DNA of 64,000 bases from assembly GCA_037974335.1 (NCBI GenBank), contig CM075761.1, positions 12,203,543 to 12,267,542 on the forward strand, given 5' to 3'. The first letter of the stretch is position 1. Every line of letters begins with the position of its first letter. The position numbers and the translations under genes are program-made. This DNA is from Prionace glauca (taxonomy: Eukaryota; Chordata; Chondrichthyes; Carcharhiniformes; Carcharhinidae). Below, piece by piece: positions 19,456 to 29,598 of the stretch. The notes under the pieces were generated by a model, which made no database searches, was not told the DNA's origin, and saw only the letters and a list, made by a program, of their open reading frames with translations.

Positions 19456-20380
19456 TTACAGCAGGCAGTAGGGAAGGCAAATGGCATGTTGGCATTCATA
19501 GGGAGGGGATTTCTATATCGGAATAGGGATGTTTTACTGCGATTGTATAGGGCGTTCCCAGAGAAACATTGTGTGCAGTTTTGGTATAGGTATCTGAGGA
19601 AGGATGTCCTTGCTACAGAGGGCAAAACGCGAAGATTTACCAGCTGATTCCTGGGATGTCTGGTCTATCATATGAGGAGAGATTAAGTCGGTTAGGATTA
19701 TAATTACTGGAGTTTAGATGGGTGAGATGGGATATCAAAGAAAATTATACAGTTCCAACAAGATTAGAGAGGGTAGATTCTGAACGTTTTTGTTACGATG
19801 CTTGGAGAACTCGGGGTCAAAGTTGGAAGATGCATAGAACATAGAACACTACAGCACAAACAGGCCCTTCGGCCCACAAGTTGCGCCGATCATATCTATA
19901 CGTTCCAAGCCATAGAACTATCTGTAACTCCCAATCCCATTAGGTCTCATATACTCGCCCAGAAGTCTTTTAAAAGACCCCAGCGAGTTCGCGTCTAGCA
20001 CCACCGACGGCAGCCGATTCCACTCACTCACCACCCTCTGAGTGAAAAAACTTTCCCTAACATCTCCTCTGTATCTAATCCCCAGCACCTTAAACCTTAT
20101 ACGGGAAACATCTTGTAGAACTGAGTTGAAGAGAAATTTCTTCACCCAGAGGGTAGCAAATGTGTGGAATTCACTGCCACAGGAATTAGTTGAGACCAAA
20201 AGGGTGTCTGATTTCGGGAAGAAATGATATATACCACTTGGAGCGAAAGGAATCAAGATCTATAGGGAAAGGGGGGATCAGTGCACTGAATCTGAACATC
20301 AGCCATGATCAGAATCAGTATTAAAGCAGGTTCAAATAGCCAAATGGTTTATTCCACCTTCTATATTCTATGTTTCTACA
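19456..20380 (+). repeat. CR1-F LINE relic, split by a CR1-A insertion
   Basis: Plus-strand old CR1: 'aaggcaaatggcatgttggcattcatagggagggg' and QFWYRYLRKDVL-like sequence up to about 19831. It resumes at 20099 with 'ttgaagagaaatttcttcacccagagggtagc' (FFTQRVANVWNSLPQE) and ends near 'ttctatattctatgtttct'. The gap is a minus CR1-A tail. Several frame breaks; clearly old. Confidence 0.75.
19832..20098 (-). repeat. CR1-A LINE 3' fragment nested in CR1-F
   Basis: Begins 'catagaacatagaacactacagcacaaacaggcccttcggcccacaagttgcgccgatc' and runs to FFTQRVVSEWNRLPS-coding sequence, ending 'caccttaaacctta'. It interrupts the CR1-F relic, so it is younger. Confidence 0.85.
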
Positions 20381-20744
20381 TTAACAAATGTAGGTACATA
20401 ACACCCAATCATCAGTTAACTCCTGCATTCTCCATTACAATCTACAACAAAGCAGAGTCCGCATGCCAAGCAGGGACACCGTCTTCTCAGAAATAATATA
20501 CAATTATTTCCCTTAAATTTGTTATTTTTACTTTTGCTGATGAATACAAGGCCAATAGCCTTGACGATGTTTTATCCCAGTGATACTCAAAATTCATCTT
20601 TTCTTTCAATGAGTTCTTCACAGTTAACTGTCAGTACCAGCCAACTGGTGCATTCTCCATGGCAACACCTCTACCAATCAACTTCCTCCACATCTATTTT
20701 TCATTCTGATATTTAATTTCCACCGACATTTCAAACAAGCTTAC
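20381..20744 (-). other. Receptor copy 1 intron after cytoplasmic exon 2
   Basis: Single-copy-like sequence. On minus it aligns by eye with plus-strand 60601-60900 of copy 3: 'gttgattggtagaggtgttgccatggagaatgcacc' against 'attgattgatagaggtgtttctatggtgaatgcacc', then 'ggtactgacagttaactg' in both, then 'ttggccttgtattcatc' in both. This conserved intron shows the two loci are paralogous rather than chance exon look-alikes. Part of it also recurs at 41742-41815. Confidence 0.7.
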
Positions 20745-20785
20745 CCGTTTTTCGCTCCTTACGTCCCCCTTGCTGTCTTCGTCCA
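20745..20785 (-). CDS. Receptor copy 1: cytoplasmic exon 2
   Basis: Forty-one bases on minus between acceptor 'gtcacttcag' and donor 'ACGG/gtaagc'. It enters with one base completing a Thr codon and reads GRRQQGGRKERKT, leaving in phase 1. The copy 3 counterpart (60554-60600) reads LSVRRQREGQKERQM. Both are strongly basic and share the RRQ..G.KER pattern. This would be the membrane-proximal cytosolic region. Agreement of phase and charge between diverged copies supports a real coding exon. Confidence 0.65.
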
Positions 20786-21018
20786 CTGAAGTGACAATTG
20801 GATGTGGAAAAAGAACACCAAACGAATGTTAAATTTTGGATATCCTATCTCAAGTGTTGCGCGTTGTTGAGAGTAGGATTATCTAGTAATCTTATAGAAA
20901 TAATAGAAAATAGAGGCACACACCAATGGAATCAGTTTTCCGCTTGAAGCAGGTTTGACAAAATATAAAACAGAGGAGAGAATGGAGAATGAGCTTTGCA
21001 CATGCTTGACTTACTCAC

Positions 21019-21049
21019 GTTGCATTGTGGGATCCTATGTCTCTGCCTT
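21019..21049 (-). CDS. Receptor copy 1: cytoplasmic exon 1
   Basis: A 31-base mini-exon on minus: acceptor ttctattttag, donor GCAAC/gtgagtaag. Continuing from the TM exon (phase 1) it reads EGRDIGSHNA and ends with two bases of a Thr codon. The copy 3 counterpart (54652-54682) reads EDRDIGSQNV in the same phase with the same splice signals. Function unknown; tiny juxtamembrane exons like this are common in immunoglobulin-superfamily receptor genes. Confidence 0.7.
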
Positions 21050-21151
21050 CTAAAATAGAAGGATATATAATTAGCTAATTAAAAGCTACAAGGAGGAAAT
21101 TGTATTGAGAAAACAAGTATTAAAGTGTCCCAGACAATCTTTAATCCTCAC

Positions 21152-21253
21152 CTGATCTGCCTTTATTACAACTCCAAATGGAAATAAGGATCAACAGTAC
21201 AATCATTATGACCAGGATAGGAATTCCAATAGAAACCTCCAGTGTGCACCATT
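21152..21253 (-). CDS. Receptor copy 1: transmembrane exon
   Basis: A 102-base exon on minus (phase 1 in, phase 1 out) with acceptor ttttctctctatag and donor ATCAG/gtgagg. It reads EWCTLEVSIG, then the hydrophobic IPILVIMIVLLILISIW of about 20 residues, then SCNKGRS, a typical type I membrane anchor with a stop-transfer lysine/arginine. There is no charged residue inside the membrane, so an adaptor-binding role is not suggested. The upstream C1 exon of copy 2 ends in phase 1 (TEKRK/G) and would join correctly. Copy 3 has a close relative at 54449-54550. Confidence 0.75.
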
Positions 21254-21436
21254 CTATAGAGAGAAAAAAAACACTTAGAAATTAGCATCGAACAAATCAT
21301 TCTTTTCCGGGGTTCTCTGAAGGGGAATGTGACCCAGTTAGACATGCGAATGCACCAAAGCAGAGGGAGAATGTGGAAAATTAAACATAGCTGGTGGGGT
21401 GGATAGTGGAGAATGAACTCACAGAATAGAATTAAT

Positions 21437-21777
21437 AGCAAAGAACAAAGAACAAAAACAGCCCGGCAAACAGGCCCTTCGGCCCAACGAGCCCGCACCG
21501 CCATTTTAACATGACCAGTCCCCCCTCCATCCATGACTCTTATCTATGCATATGGCATTCTACATTGAGGGAAAACTAATTTAGAGACACTTTATTACCT
21601 TCAATCAGCCTAAGAGCACATATTTGGGGTGTGGGAGGAATCCGGAGCACCCGGAGAAAACCCACGCAAGCACGGGGAGAATGTGCAAACTCGCACAGAC
21701 ACTGGACCAAACCCATGTGTCTGCACAACTAACAGTGATAGTCACTGAGCTGTCGTGTTGCCCAGCACCTAGATTCA
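21437..21777 (-). repeat. SINE-T3 in receptor copy 1 intron
   Basis: Starts with caaagaacaaagaacaaaaac (TTCTTTG repeat on minus), then 'ggcccttcggcccaacgagcccgcaccgccattttaac' and core 'tgtgggaggaatccggagcacccggagaaaacccacgcaagcacgg'. It ends in a decayed head 'tgagctgtcgtgttgcccagcac'. The same SINE with the same head-side flank lies at 33482-33815, so it predates the duplication. Confidence 0.8.
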
Positions 21778-22112
21778 TAGAACCCTAGAACCCTACAGTG
21801 CAGAAACAGGCCCTTCGGCCCATCGAGTCTGCACCAAACACAATCCCACCCAGACCCTATCCCTATATCCCTACACATTTTACCTGCTAATCCTTCTAAC
21901 CTACACATCCCAGGACACTAAGGGGCAATTTTAGCATAGCCAATGAACCTAACCCGCACATCTTTGGACTGTGGGAGGAAACCGGAGCACCCGGAGAAAA
22001 CCCACGCAGACACGAGGAGAATGTGCAAACTCCACACAGGCAGTGACCCGAGCCGGGAATCGAACCCAGGACCCTGGAGCTGTGAAGCAGCAGTGCTAAC
22101 CCACTGTGCTAC
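21778..22112 (-). repeat. SINE-T1 inserted beside the shared SINE-T3
   Basis: Full-length minus SINE-T1: tail 'atagaaccctagaaccctacagtgcagaaacaggcccttcggccc', core, B-box-like ggaatcgaacccagg, head 'gtgctaccgtgccgc'. It is flanked by gcacct on both sides. The paralogous locus at 33808-33816 (ccccgcatctggtcc) is empty, so this insertion came after the duplication. Confidence 0.85.
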
Positions 22113-22390
22113 CGTGCCGCACCTGGTCCAGTTTAAGCGCACACTAACGATATGAAGTACGAGGCTATTCTCGAACATTGTCGAGCAGCCACGCAGGGCA
22201 GTTTCGGTGAAGGGTGATGCGGCGGCGCGGGCTCGTTGGGCCGAAGGGCTTGTTTCCTGTGCTGGGTTGTTCTTTGTTCTTTGTTGTTTAGCCCTTGTGT
22301 GACATATCGCGTGTATGCCCCTCGTTGGAGAACCATGTTCGTTAGTAGAGATGTATTAATTCACAGCACGATCAGTTGTCCCATATTCAC
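22113..22390. repeat. Duplicated receptor-locus segment with a SINE-T3 tail insertion
   Basis: The sequence ctggtccagtttaagcgcacactaacga and 'tgaagtacgaggctatt' recurs at 33815-33870, and 'gcccctcgttgga' recurs further on. Within it, about 22213-22285 is a plus-strand SINE-T3 tail (ggcggcgcgggctcgttgggccgaagggc...ttctttgttctttg). No exon was recognised here. Confidence 0.65.
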
Positions 22391-22402
22391 AGTATATCAG
22401 TA

Positions 22403-22564
22403 TGGATAAGAACATAAGACCACATAGGAGCAGAATTAGGTGACTTGGCCCATCGAATCCGCTCTGCCATTCAATCGTGGCTGATAATTTTCTCATCACA
22501 ATTCTCCATAACCCCAGATTCCGTTATTAATCAAGAAACAATCTATCTCTGTCTTAAAGAGATT
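22403..22564 (-). repeat. CR1-G relic, 3' tail
   Basis: Minus piece 'ataagaacataagaccacataggagcagaattaggtgacttggcccatcgaatccgctctgccattcaatcgtggctgat', a further CR1 3' UTR type. No coding part beyond a few codons. Confidence 0.65.
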
Positions 22565-22677
22565 AACATAGAACATTACAGCGGAGGACAGGGCCTTCGG
22601 CCCTCGATGTTGCGCCGACCAGTGGAACCAAACTAATGACCCTCTAACCTAAACTATTCCAATGTTATCCATATATG
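22565..22677 (-). repeat. CR1-H LINE, left (3') part
   Basis: Minus: 'acatagaacattacagcggaggacagggccttcggccctcgatgttgcgccgaccagtggaacc'. It breaks at atatatg (22671-22677) and resumes at 24936 with the same heptamer followed by cctatccactgaccatttgaacgccc. A plus-strand relative is at 62610-62826. Confidence 0.8.
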
Positions 22678-24935
22678 ATAATGTGACTGAACACCCTCTG
22701 AGTGAAAAACTTACCCCTAACATCACCTCTGTAACTCCCTCCCCGCAACTTAAATATGTGTCCCCTCGTAGCGACCATTTCAACCCGGGGAAATAGCCTC
22801 TGAGAGTCCACCCTATCTATTCCTCTCAACACTTTATAAACTTCTATCAGGTCGCCTCTCAACCTTCGCCTCTCCAGGGAAAAGAGTCCCAGCTCCCTCA
22901 ACCTATCTTCATAAGGCATGCCTCCCAGTCCAGGCAACATCCTTGTAAATCTCCTCTGCACCCTTTCAATAGCTTCTACATCTTTCCTATAGTGAGGCGA
23001 CCAGAACTGCGCACAGTACTCCAAATGAGGCCTGACAAGGGTCCTGTAAAGTTGCAGCATTACCTCCCGACTCCTAAACTCAATCCCTCGATTAATGAAG
23101 GCCAGTACACCATACACCTTCTTGACCACCTCCTCCACCTGCGAGGCCGATTTAAGAGTCCTGTGAACCCGGACCCCGAGATCCTTCTGCTCTTCAACGC
23201 TACTAAGACCCCTGCCCTTAATAGTGTACTCGTTCATCCCGTTGGTTCTGCCGAAATGGACTACTACACATTTATCCGCGTTGAAGTCCATCTGCCACTT
23301 CTCCGCCCATTCCTGCACCCTATCTATGTCCTGCTGCAACTTTTGACATCCTTCCAGACCATCCACAACACCGCCGACCTTCGTGTCATCAGCGAACTTG
23401 CTAACCCATCCCTCCACTTCCTCATCCAGGTCATTTATGAAAATGACAAACAACAAGGGTCCCAGAACAGATCCCTGGGGCACCCCACTGGTCAGGATGT
23501 CAAAAGTTGCAGCAGGACATAGATAGGATGCAGGAATGGGCGGAGAAGTGGCAGATGGACTTCAACGCGGATAAATGTGTAGTAGTCCATTTCGGCAGAA
23601 CCAACGGGATGAACGAGTACACTATTAAGGGCAGGGGTCTTAGTAGCGTTGAAGAGCAGAAGGATCTCGGGGTCCGGGTTCACAGGACTCTTAAATCGGC
23701 CTCGCAGGTGGAGGAGGTGGTCAAGAAGGTGTATGGTGTACTGGCCTTCATTAATCGAGGGATTGAGTTTAGGAGTCGGGAGGTAATGCTGCAACTTTAC
23801 AGGACCCTTGTCAGGCCTCATTTGGAGTACTGTGCGCAGTTCTGGTCGCCTCACTATAGGAAAGATGTAGAAGCTATTGAAAGGGTGCAGAGGAGATTTA
23901 CAAGGATGTTGCCTGGACTGGGAGGCATGCCTTATGAAGATAGGTTGAGGGAGCTGGGACTCTTTTCCCTGGAGAGGCGAAGGTTGAGAGGCGACCTGAT
24001 AGAAGTTTATAAAGTGTTGAGAGGTAACATCACCTCTGTAACTCCCTCCCCGCAACTTAAATATGTGTCCCCTCGTAGCGACCATTTCAACCCGGGGAAA
24101 TAGCCTCTGAGAGTCCACCCTATCTATTCCTCTCAACACTTTATAAACTTCTATCAGGTCGCCTCTCAAGCTTCGCCTCTCCAGGGAAAAGAGTCCCAGC
24201 TCCCTCAACCTATCTTCATAAGGCATGCCTCCCAGTCCAGGCAACATCCTTGTAAATCTCCTCTGCACCCTTTCAATAGCTTCTACATCTTTCCTATAGT
24301 GAGGCGACCAGAACTGCGCACAGTACTCCAAATGAGGCCTGACAAGGGTCCTGTAAAGTTGCAGCATTACCTCCCGACTCCTAAACTCAATCCCTCGATT
24401 AATGAAGGCCAGTACACCATACACCTTCTTGACCACCTCCTCCACCTGCGAGGCCGATTTAAGAGTCCTGTGAACCCGGACCCCTAGATCCTTCTGCTCT
24501 TCAACGCTACTAAGACCCCTGCCCTTAATAGTGTACTCGTTCATCCCGTTGGTTCTGCCGAAATGGACTACTACACATTTATCCGCGTTGAAGTCCATCT
24601 GCCACTTCTCCGCCCATTCCTGCATCCTATCTATGTCCTGCTGCAACTTTTGACATCCTTCCAGACCATCCACAACACCGCCGACCTTCGTGTCATCAGC
24701 GAACTTGCTAACCCATCCCTCCACTTCCTCATCCAGGTCATTTATGAAAATGACAAACAACAAGGGTCCCAGAACAGATCCCTGGGGCACCCCACTGGTG
24801 ACTGACCTCCATTCCGAAAAAGACCCATCCACAACCACTCTCTGCCTTCTGCAGGCAAGCCAGTTCTGGATCCACAAGCGCAACTCGAGGGCCGAAGGGC
24901 CTGTTTGTGCTGTAATGTTCTATGTTCTATGTTCT
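22678..24935. mobile_element. CR1-A insertion with five alternating-strand segments
   Basis: One insertion inside CR1-H bounded by exact 7-bp repeats (atatatg). It is built of plus (about 22678-22692, ataatgtgactgaac), minus (about 22691-23492), plus (about 23493-24025), minus (about 24026-24879) and plus 3' end (about 24880-24935, ending in ttctatgttctatgttct). The two minus arms and the central plus arm cover overlapping parts of ORF2 and share private variants such as cttaaatatgtgtcccc and cacttt instead of catttt. All catalytic parts are fragmentary. Confidence 0.8.
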
Positions 24936-25100
24936 ATATATGCCTATCCACTGACCATTTGAACGCCCTTAAAGCTGGCGAGTCCACAACTGCTGCAGGA
25001 AGGGCATTCCACGCCCTTACTACCCTCTGAGTAAAGATACTACCTCCGAACTCCGCCCTATAATTACCAAACCTAATTTTATGCGATGTCCCCTCGTTAA
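24936..25100 (-). repeat. CR1-H LINE, right part
   Basis: Continues the element at 22565: 'cctatccactgaccatttgaacgcccttaaagctggcgagtcc', 'gcattccacgcccttactaccctctgagtaaag', ending near gatgtcccctcgtt. Encodes the C-terminal ORF2 block on minus. Confidence 0.8.
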
Positions 25101-25350
25101 GTGTTAAGAATTAAGTGTCCAATATAGCGCCCATAGCCCTCTGCGGCAAACAGTTCCACTGATTCACCACCATCTGACTGAAGAAATTCCTCCTCATCTC
25201 TGTTTTAAAAGACGTTCCCTTTAGTCTGAGTTTGTGCCCTCTACTTTTCAGTTTATTCCCAGTGATGGAAACACCCTCCCCACGACCACTCTGTCCAAGC
25301 CTCGCAGTATCCTATAAGTTTCAATAACTTCCCCGCTTATCCTTTCAAAC
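25101..25350 (-). repeat. Old CR1 relic
   Basis: Minus sequence 'cactgattcaccaccatctgactgaagaaattcctcctcatctctgttttaaaagacg' is the FF..RV C-terminal ORF2 block of an older family. It runs on to 'ctcgcagtatcctataagtttcaataac'. Both ends are cut. Confidence 0.65.
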
Positions 25351-25352
25351 TT

Positions 25353-26074
25353 ATAAGAACATAAGAAATAGGAGCAGGAGTAGGTCATCTAGCCCCTCGA
25401 GCCTGCCCCACCATTCAATAACATCATGGCTGATCTGAAGTGAAGCAGTTCCACTTTCCCACTTTCTCCCCATAACCCTTAATCCCCTTGCCTACCAAAA
25501 ACCTATCTACCCGTGTCTTAAAAATATTTAGCGAGGTAGCCTCCACTACTTCAACGGGCAGAGAATTCCAGAGATTCACCACACTTTGAGTGAAGAAGTT
25601 CCTCCTCAACTCCGTTCTAAACTTCCCCCCCCCCTTTATCTTGAGGCTGTGCCCTCTAGTCCTGCTGTCCTTTCTGAGCGGGAAGAATCCCTCTACCTCT
25701 ACCCTATCCTTCCCCTTCATTATATTATACGTCTCTATAAGATCCCCCATCATCCTTCTAAACTCCAACGAGTACAGACCCAGTCTATTTAGTCGTTCTT
25801 CATAGTCCAACCCTCTCATCTCCGGTATCAGCCTAGTGAATCTTCTCTGCACTCCCTGTAAGGCCAAAATATCCTTGTGCAAGTGTGGCGACCAAAACTG
25901 CACACAGTACTCCAGCTGCGGCCTTACCAGTGCCCTGTACAGTTGCAGCAAGACCTCCCTGCTTTTTATATTCAATCCACCTCGCTATAAAAGCCAGCAT
26001 CCCATTCGCCTTCTTGATCACCTGTTGCACCTGCAGACTAGATTTTTGCGACTCATACACAAGGACCCCCACAA
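25353..26074 (-). mobile_element. CR1-C LINE, 5'-truncated
   Basis: Terminal repeat (ataagaacataagaaataggagcagg) and 3' UTR, then a 183-codon frame on minus (25424-25975): SREVLLQLYRALVRPQLEY, QFWSPHLHKDILALQGVQRR, LGLYSLEFRRMMGDLIETY, FFTQSVVNLWNSLPVEVVEA. It ends in the block upstream of this. The RT core is absent. Confidence 0.88.
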
Positions 26075-26620
26075 TTGTGTAAAGAAAAAAAATATCAGAG
26101 CATTGAGTATAGGAGTTGAGACTTAATGTTACAATTGTACAAGGCATCGGTAAGGCCACAGTTGGAGTACTATGCTTAATTCTGTTCGCCCTGCTATAGG
26201 AAGGACACTGGGAACAATGGAAAAAAAAAGATGTTACTGGGACTAGAACGTTTGAATTAAAAGGAGAAACTGGATAGGCTGGATTTTTTTTCCTGACGTA
26301 GGAGATGAGGAATGACCTTACAGAAAATTAGAAAATAATGAGGTGCATAGATAAGTTAAGTAGACATGTTAAGTAGATAAATTAAGTTTATTTCCCCTTG
26401 AGTTTGGGGGTCCAAAACTAGAGGGGATAGGTTGAAGTGAGAGGGGAAAGATTTAAAAGAGACTTGAGGGGCAACTTTTTACACGTAGAGCGTGGTGCCT
26501 GTATGGAATGAGCTAACAGAGGGGGATGGTAGAGCAGGGCACGAATACAACATTTAGAAGACATTTGGACAGGCACATGGATGGAAGAGTTTGAGCGGAT
26601 ATGATCGAACGCTGGCAAAT
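26075..26620 (+). repeat. Old CR1 relic
   Basis: Plus-strand degraded ORF2 end: 'gtacaaggcatcggtaaggccacagttggagtactatgcttaattctgttcgcc' (VRPQLEY..LIL FA), later 'ggggcaactttttacacgtagagcgtggtgcctgtatggaatgagct' (FFT..V.G.WNEL). Interrupted by the CR1-B at 26621. Confidence 0.65.
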
Positions 26621-26716
26621 GAACATAGAACATAGAACATAGAACATTACAGCGCAGAACAGGCCCTTCGGCCCACGATGTTGCGCCGACCAGTTACAAA
26701 ACAATGACCCACTAGC

Positions 26717-29497
26717 CTAAACCAATCCCTTTTCGTCCATAAACCTATCCACAGATCTTTTAAACGCCCCCAAGCTAGGTGCATTTACAACTGCAGCTGG
26801 CAGGGCATTCCAGTCCCTCACCACCCTCTGGGTAAAGAACCTACCCCTGATATCTGTCCTATAACTACCCCCCCTTAATTTAAAATCGTGCCCCCTCGTG
26901 TTAGCTTTCTCCATCCTAGGAAAAAGGCTATCACTATCTACCCTGTCTAAACCTCTAATCATCTTATATGTTTCAATGAGATCCCCTCTTAGCCGCCTTC
27001 TTTCCAGCGAAAACAACCCCAAATCTCTCAATCTCTCCTCATAGGATCTCCCCTCCATACCAGGCAACATCCTGGTAAACCTCCTCTGCACCCTCTCCAA
27101 AGCCTCTACATCCTTCCTGTAATGTGGGGACCAGAACTGCACACAAAACTCCAAGTGCGGCCGCACCAGAGATGTGTACAGTTGCATCATGACGCTGCGA
27201 CTCCTAAATTCAATCCCCCTACCAATAAACGCCAAAACTCCGTATGCCTTCTTAACAACTTTATCTACTTGATTCCCAACTTTCACGGATCTATGTACAC
27301 ATACACCTAGATCCCTCTGCTCCTCCACACTATTCAAAGTCCTCCCGTTAGCCCTATACTCAACACATCTGTTATTCCTACCGAAATGAATTACCTCACA
27401 CTTCTCCACATTAAACTCCATCCGCCACCTCTCAGCCCAGCTCTGCAACCTTTCTAAGTCATCCTGCAAACTATGACACCCTTCCTCACAATCTACCACA
27501 CCTCCGACTTTGGTGTCATCAGCAAACTTACTAATCCACCCAACTATACCCTCATCCAGATCATTAATAAAAATTACAAACAGCAGTGGCCCCAAAACAG
27601 ATCCCTGAGGCACACCACTTGTAACCGAACTCCATGACGAATATTTCCCATCAACCACCACTCTCTGTCTCCTATCTGCTAGCCAATTCCTGATCCAATT
27701 ACCTAGATCACCCCCAATCCCATACATCTGCATTTTCTGCAGAAGCCTACCATGGTGAACCTTATCAAACGCCTTGCTAAAATCCATATACACCACATCA
27801 ACTGCCTTACCCCTATCCACCTCTTTGGTCACTTTCTCAAAGAACTCGATAAGGTTAGTAAGGCATGACCTACCCGCTACAAAACCATGCTGACTATCTC
27901 TAATCAACTCATTACTTTCCAAATAACTATAAATCCTGTCTCTAATAATCCTTTCCAAAACCTTACCCACCACAGAAGTAATACTCACCGGTCTATAATT
28001 CCCAGGGAAGTCCCTTCTCCCCTTCTTAAACAATGGGACAACATTTGCTGTCCTCCAATCTTCTGGTACTATACCAGAGACTAACGACGACCTGAAGATC
28101 AGAGCCAGAGGCTCCGCAATCACCCCTCTTGCCTCCCAAAGAATCCTAGGGTAAATCCCATCTGGACCAGGGGACTTATCTATTTTCAAACCCTCTAAAA
28201 TATCCAGCACATCCCCCGTATCAACTGCAATACTATCTATTTCACACCCCTGCACCCCAGTGTCCTCCTCAGCTACATTCCTGTCCCCTTGCGTGAACAC
28301 CGAAGAGAAATATTGGTTCAACGCCTCTCCAATCTCCTCCGGTTCCACACACAACTTCCCTCTACTGTCTGTAACTGGCCCTAATCTTGTCCTAACCAAC
28401 CTTCTGTTCTTGACATACCTGTAAAACGCCTTAGGGTTCTCCTTAATCCTATCAGCCAAAATCATCTCATGCCCTCTTTTGGCCCTTCTTAACTCCCTCT
28501 TCAACTCCCTCCTAGCCAATCTAAAACTTTCTAATGCACTACCTGAGCCCTCAAGCCTCATCCGAACATAAGCCTCCTTTTTCTTCCTAACCAACGAATC
28601 AACTTTTTTGGTGCACCACGGTTCCCTGGGCCTACCAAATCCTCCTTGCCTGACAGGGATATACTTATCACAGACCCGCAATAGCTGCTCCTTGAAAAAT
28701 CTCCACATCTCGGATGCTCCCAGTCCCTGTAATCTCCCATTCCAACCAATGCTTCCTAATTCTCTCCTAATAGCCTCATAATTACCCTTCCCCCAGCTGA
28801 AACTACTGACCCGAGGTTCATGCCTATCCCTTTCCATCACTAAGGTGAACGTAATCGAATTGTGATCACTATCCCCAAACTGTACACCAACTTCCAAGTC
28901 TAGCACCTGGTCTGGCTCATTACCGAGCACCAAATCCAATATAGCCTCACCTCTCGTCGGCCTATCTACATACTGAGTCAAAAAACCTTCTTGCACACTT
29001 TGAACAAAAACTGACCCCTCTAACGAGCCAGAGCTGTAGCAATTCCAATCTACATGAGTAAAGTTAAAGTCCCCCATAACAATTACCCTATTACTTTCAC
29101 TCCTAACAAGGATCGTCTCCGCAATCCTTTCCTCAACCTCTCTAGAACTTTTTGGAGTTCTATAAAAGACTCCCAACAGGGTGACCTCTCCTCTCCTATT
29201 TCTAATCTCCGCCCATATTACCTCAACAGACAAGTCCTCATCAAAGTTCCTCTCAGACACTGAGATACAGTCCTTGACCAATAATGCTACCCCACCCCCC
29301 CTTCTACCTCCTTGTCTACTCCGATTAAAGCATTTGTACCCCGGGACCAGCAACATCCATTCCTGACCCTGCTCTATCCAAGTCTCTGAAATGGCCACAA
29401 CATCGAAGTCCCAGGTACTGGTCCACGCTACAAGTTCATCCACCTTATTGCGAATACTCCTCGCATTAAAGTATACACATTTCAAACCACATTCCAA
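26717..29497 (-). CDS. CR1-B ORF2: endonuclease plus reverse transcriptase, unbroken
   Basis: A 926-codon frame starting MECGLKCVYFNARSI. The endonuclease boxes are FNARSI, ISETWIEQ, LLGVFYRTP, VIVMGDFNFTHVDWN, LDLVLGNEP and DSDHNSITF. The RT boxes are [72 protein letters not shown] and [11 protein letters not shown]. The C-terminal region has [19 protein letters not shown] and FFTQRVVRDWNALPA. Length is in the usual range for CR1 ORF2. All expected acidic catalytic residues are visible and no break interrupts it. Close to, but clearly distinct from, the CR1-A protein. Confidence 0.92.
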   Translation of the reverse strand: MECGLKCVYFNARSIRNKVDELVAWTSTWDFDVVAISETWIEQGQEWMLLVPGYKCFNRSRQGGRRGGGVALLVKDCISVSERNFDEDLSVEVIWAEIRNRRGEVTLLGVFYRTPKSSREVEERIAETILVRSESNRVIVMGDFNFTHVDWNCYSSGSLEGSVFVQSVQEGFLTQYVDRPTRGEAILDLVLGNEPDQVLDLEVGVQFGDSDHNSITFTLVMERDRHEPRVSSFSWGKGNYEAIRRELGSIGWNGRLQGLGASEMWRFFKEQLLRVCDKYIPVRQGGFGRPREPWCTKKVDSLVRKKKEAYVRMRLEGSGSALESFRLARRELKRELRRAKRGHEMILADRIKENPKAFYRYVKNRRLVRTRLGPVTDSRGKLCVEPEEIGEALNQYFSSVFTQGDRNVAEEDTGVQGCEIDSIAVDTGDVLDILEGLKIDKSPGPDGIYPRILWEARGVIAEPLALIFRSSLVSGIVPEDWRTANVVPLFKKGRRDFPGNYRPVSITSVVGKVLERIIRDRIYSYLESNELIRDSQHGFVAGRSCLTNLIEFFEKVTKEVDRGKAVDVVYMDFSKAFDKVHHGRLLQKMQMYGIGGDLGNWIRNWLADRRQRVVVDGKYSSWSSVTSGVPQGSVLGPLLFVIFINDLDEGIVGWISKFADDTKVGGVVDCEEGCHSLQDDLERLQSWAERWRMEFNVEKCEVIHFGRNNRCVEYRANGRTLNSVEEQRDLGVCVHRSVKVGNQVDKVVKKAYGVLAFIGRGIEFRSRSVMMQLYTSLVRPHLEFCVQFWSPHYRKDVEALERVQRRFTRMLPGMEGRSYEERLRDLGLFSLERRRLRGDLIETYKMIRGLDRVDSDSLFPRMEKANTRGHDFKLRGGSYRTDIRGRFFTQRVVRDWNALPAAVVNAPSLGAFKRSVDRFMDEKGLV

Positions 29498-29598
29498 ACT
29501 CTGTTCCGCCCCTCCCCCGCAATGCCGGGCATTGCAGTCCCCATCTACGCCCCCCTCACTTTCACCCCCTCTACTCAGGATCCCACCTCCCCTCTGAA

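Noticed and set aside
22992-24103. Apparent tandem or inverted gene pair from overlapping long frames on both strands
   Set aside because: Explained by inverted CR1-A segments within one insertion.
26717-29497. Possible host reverse-transcriptase-like gene
   Set aside because: Flanks, terminal repeats and ORF1 remnant show it is a CR1 LINE ORF2.
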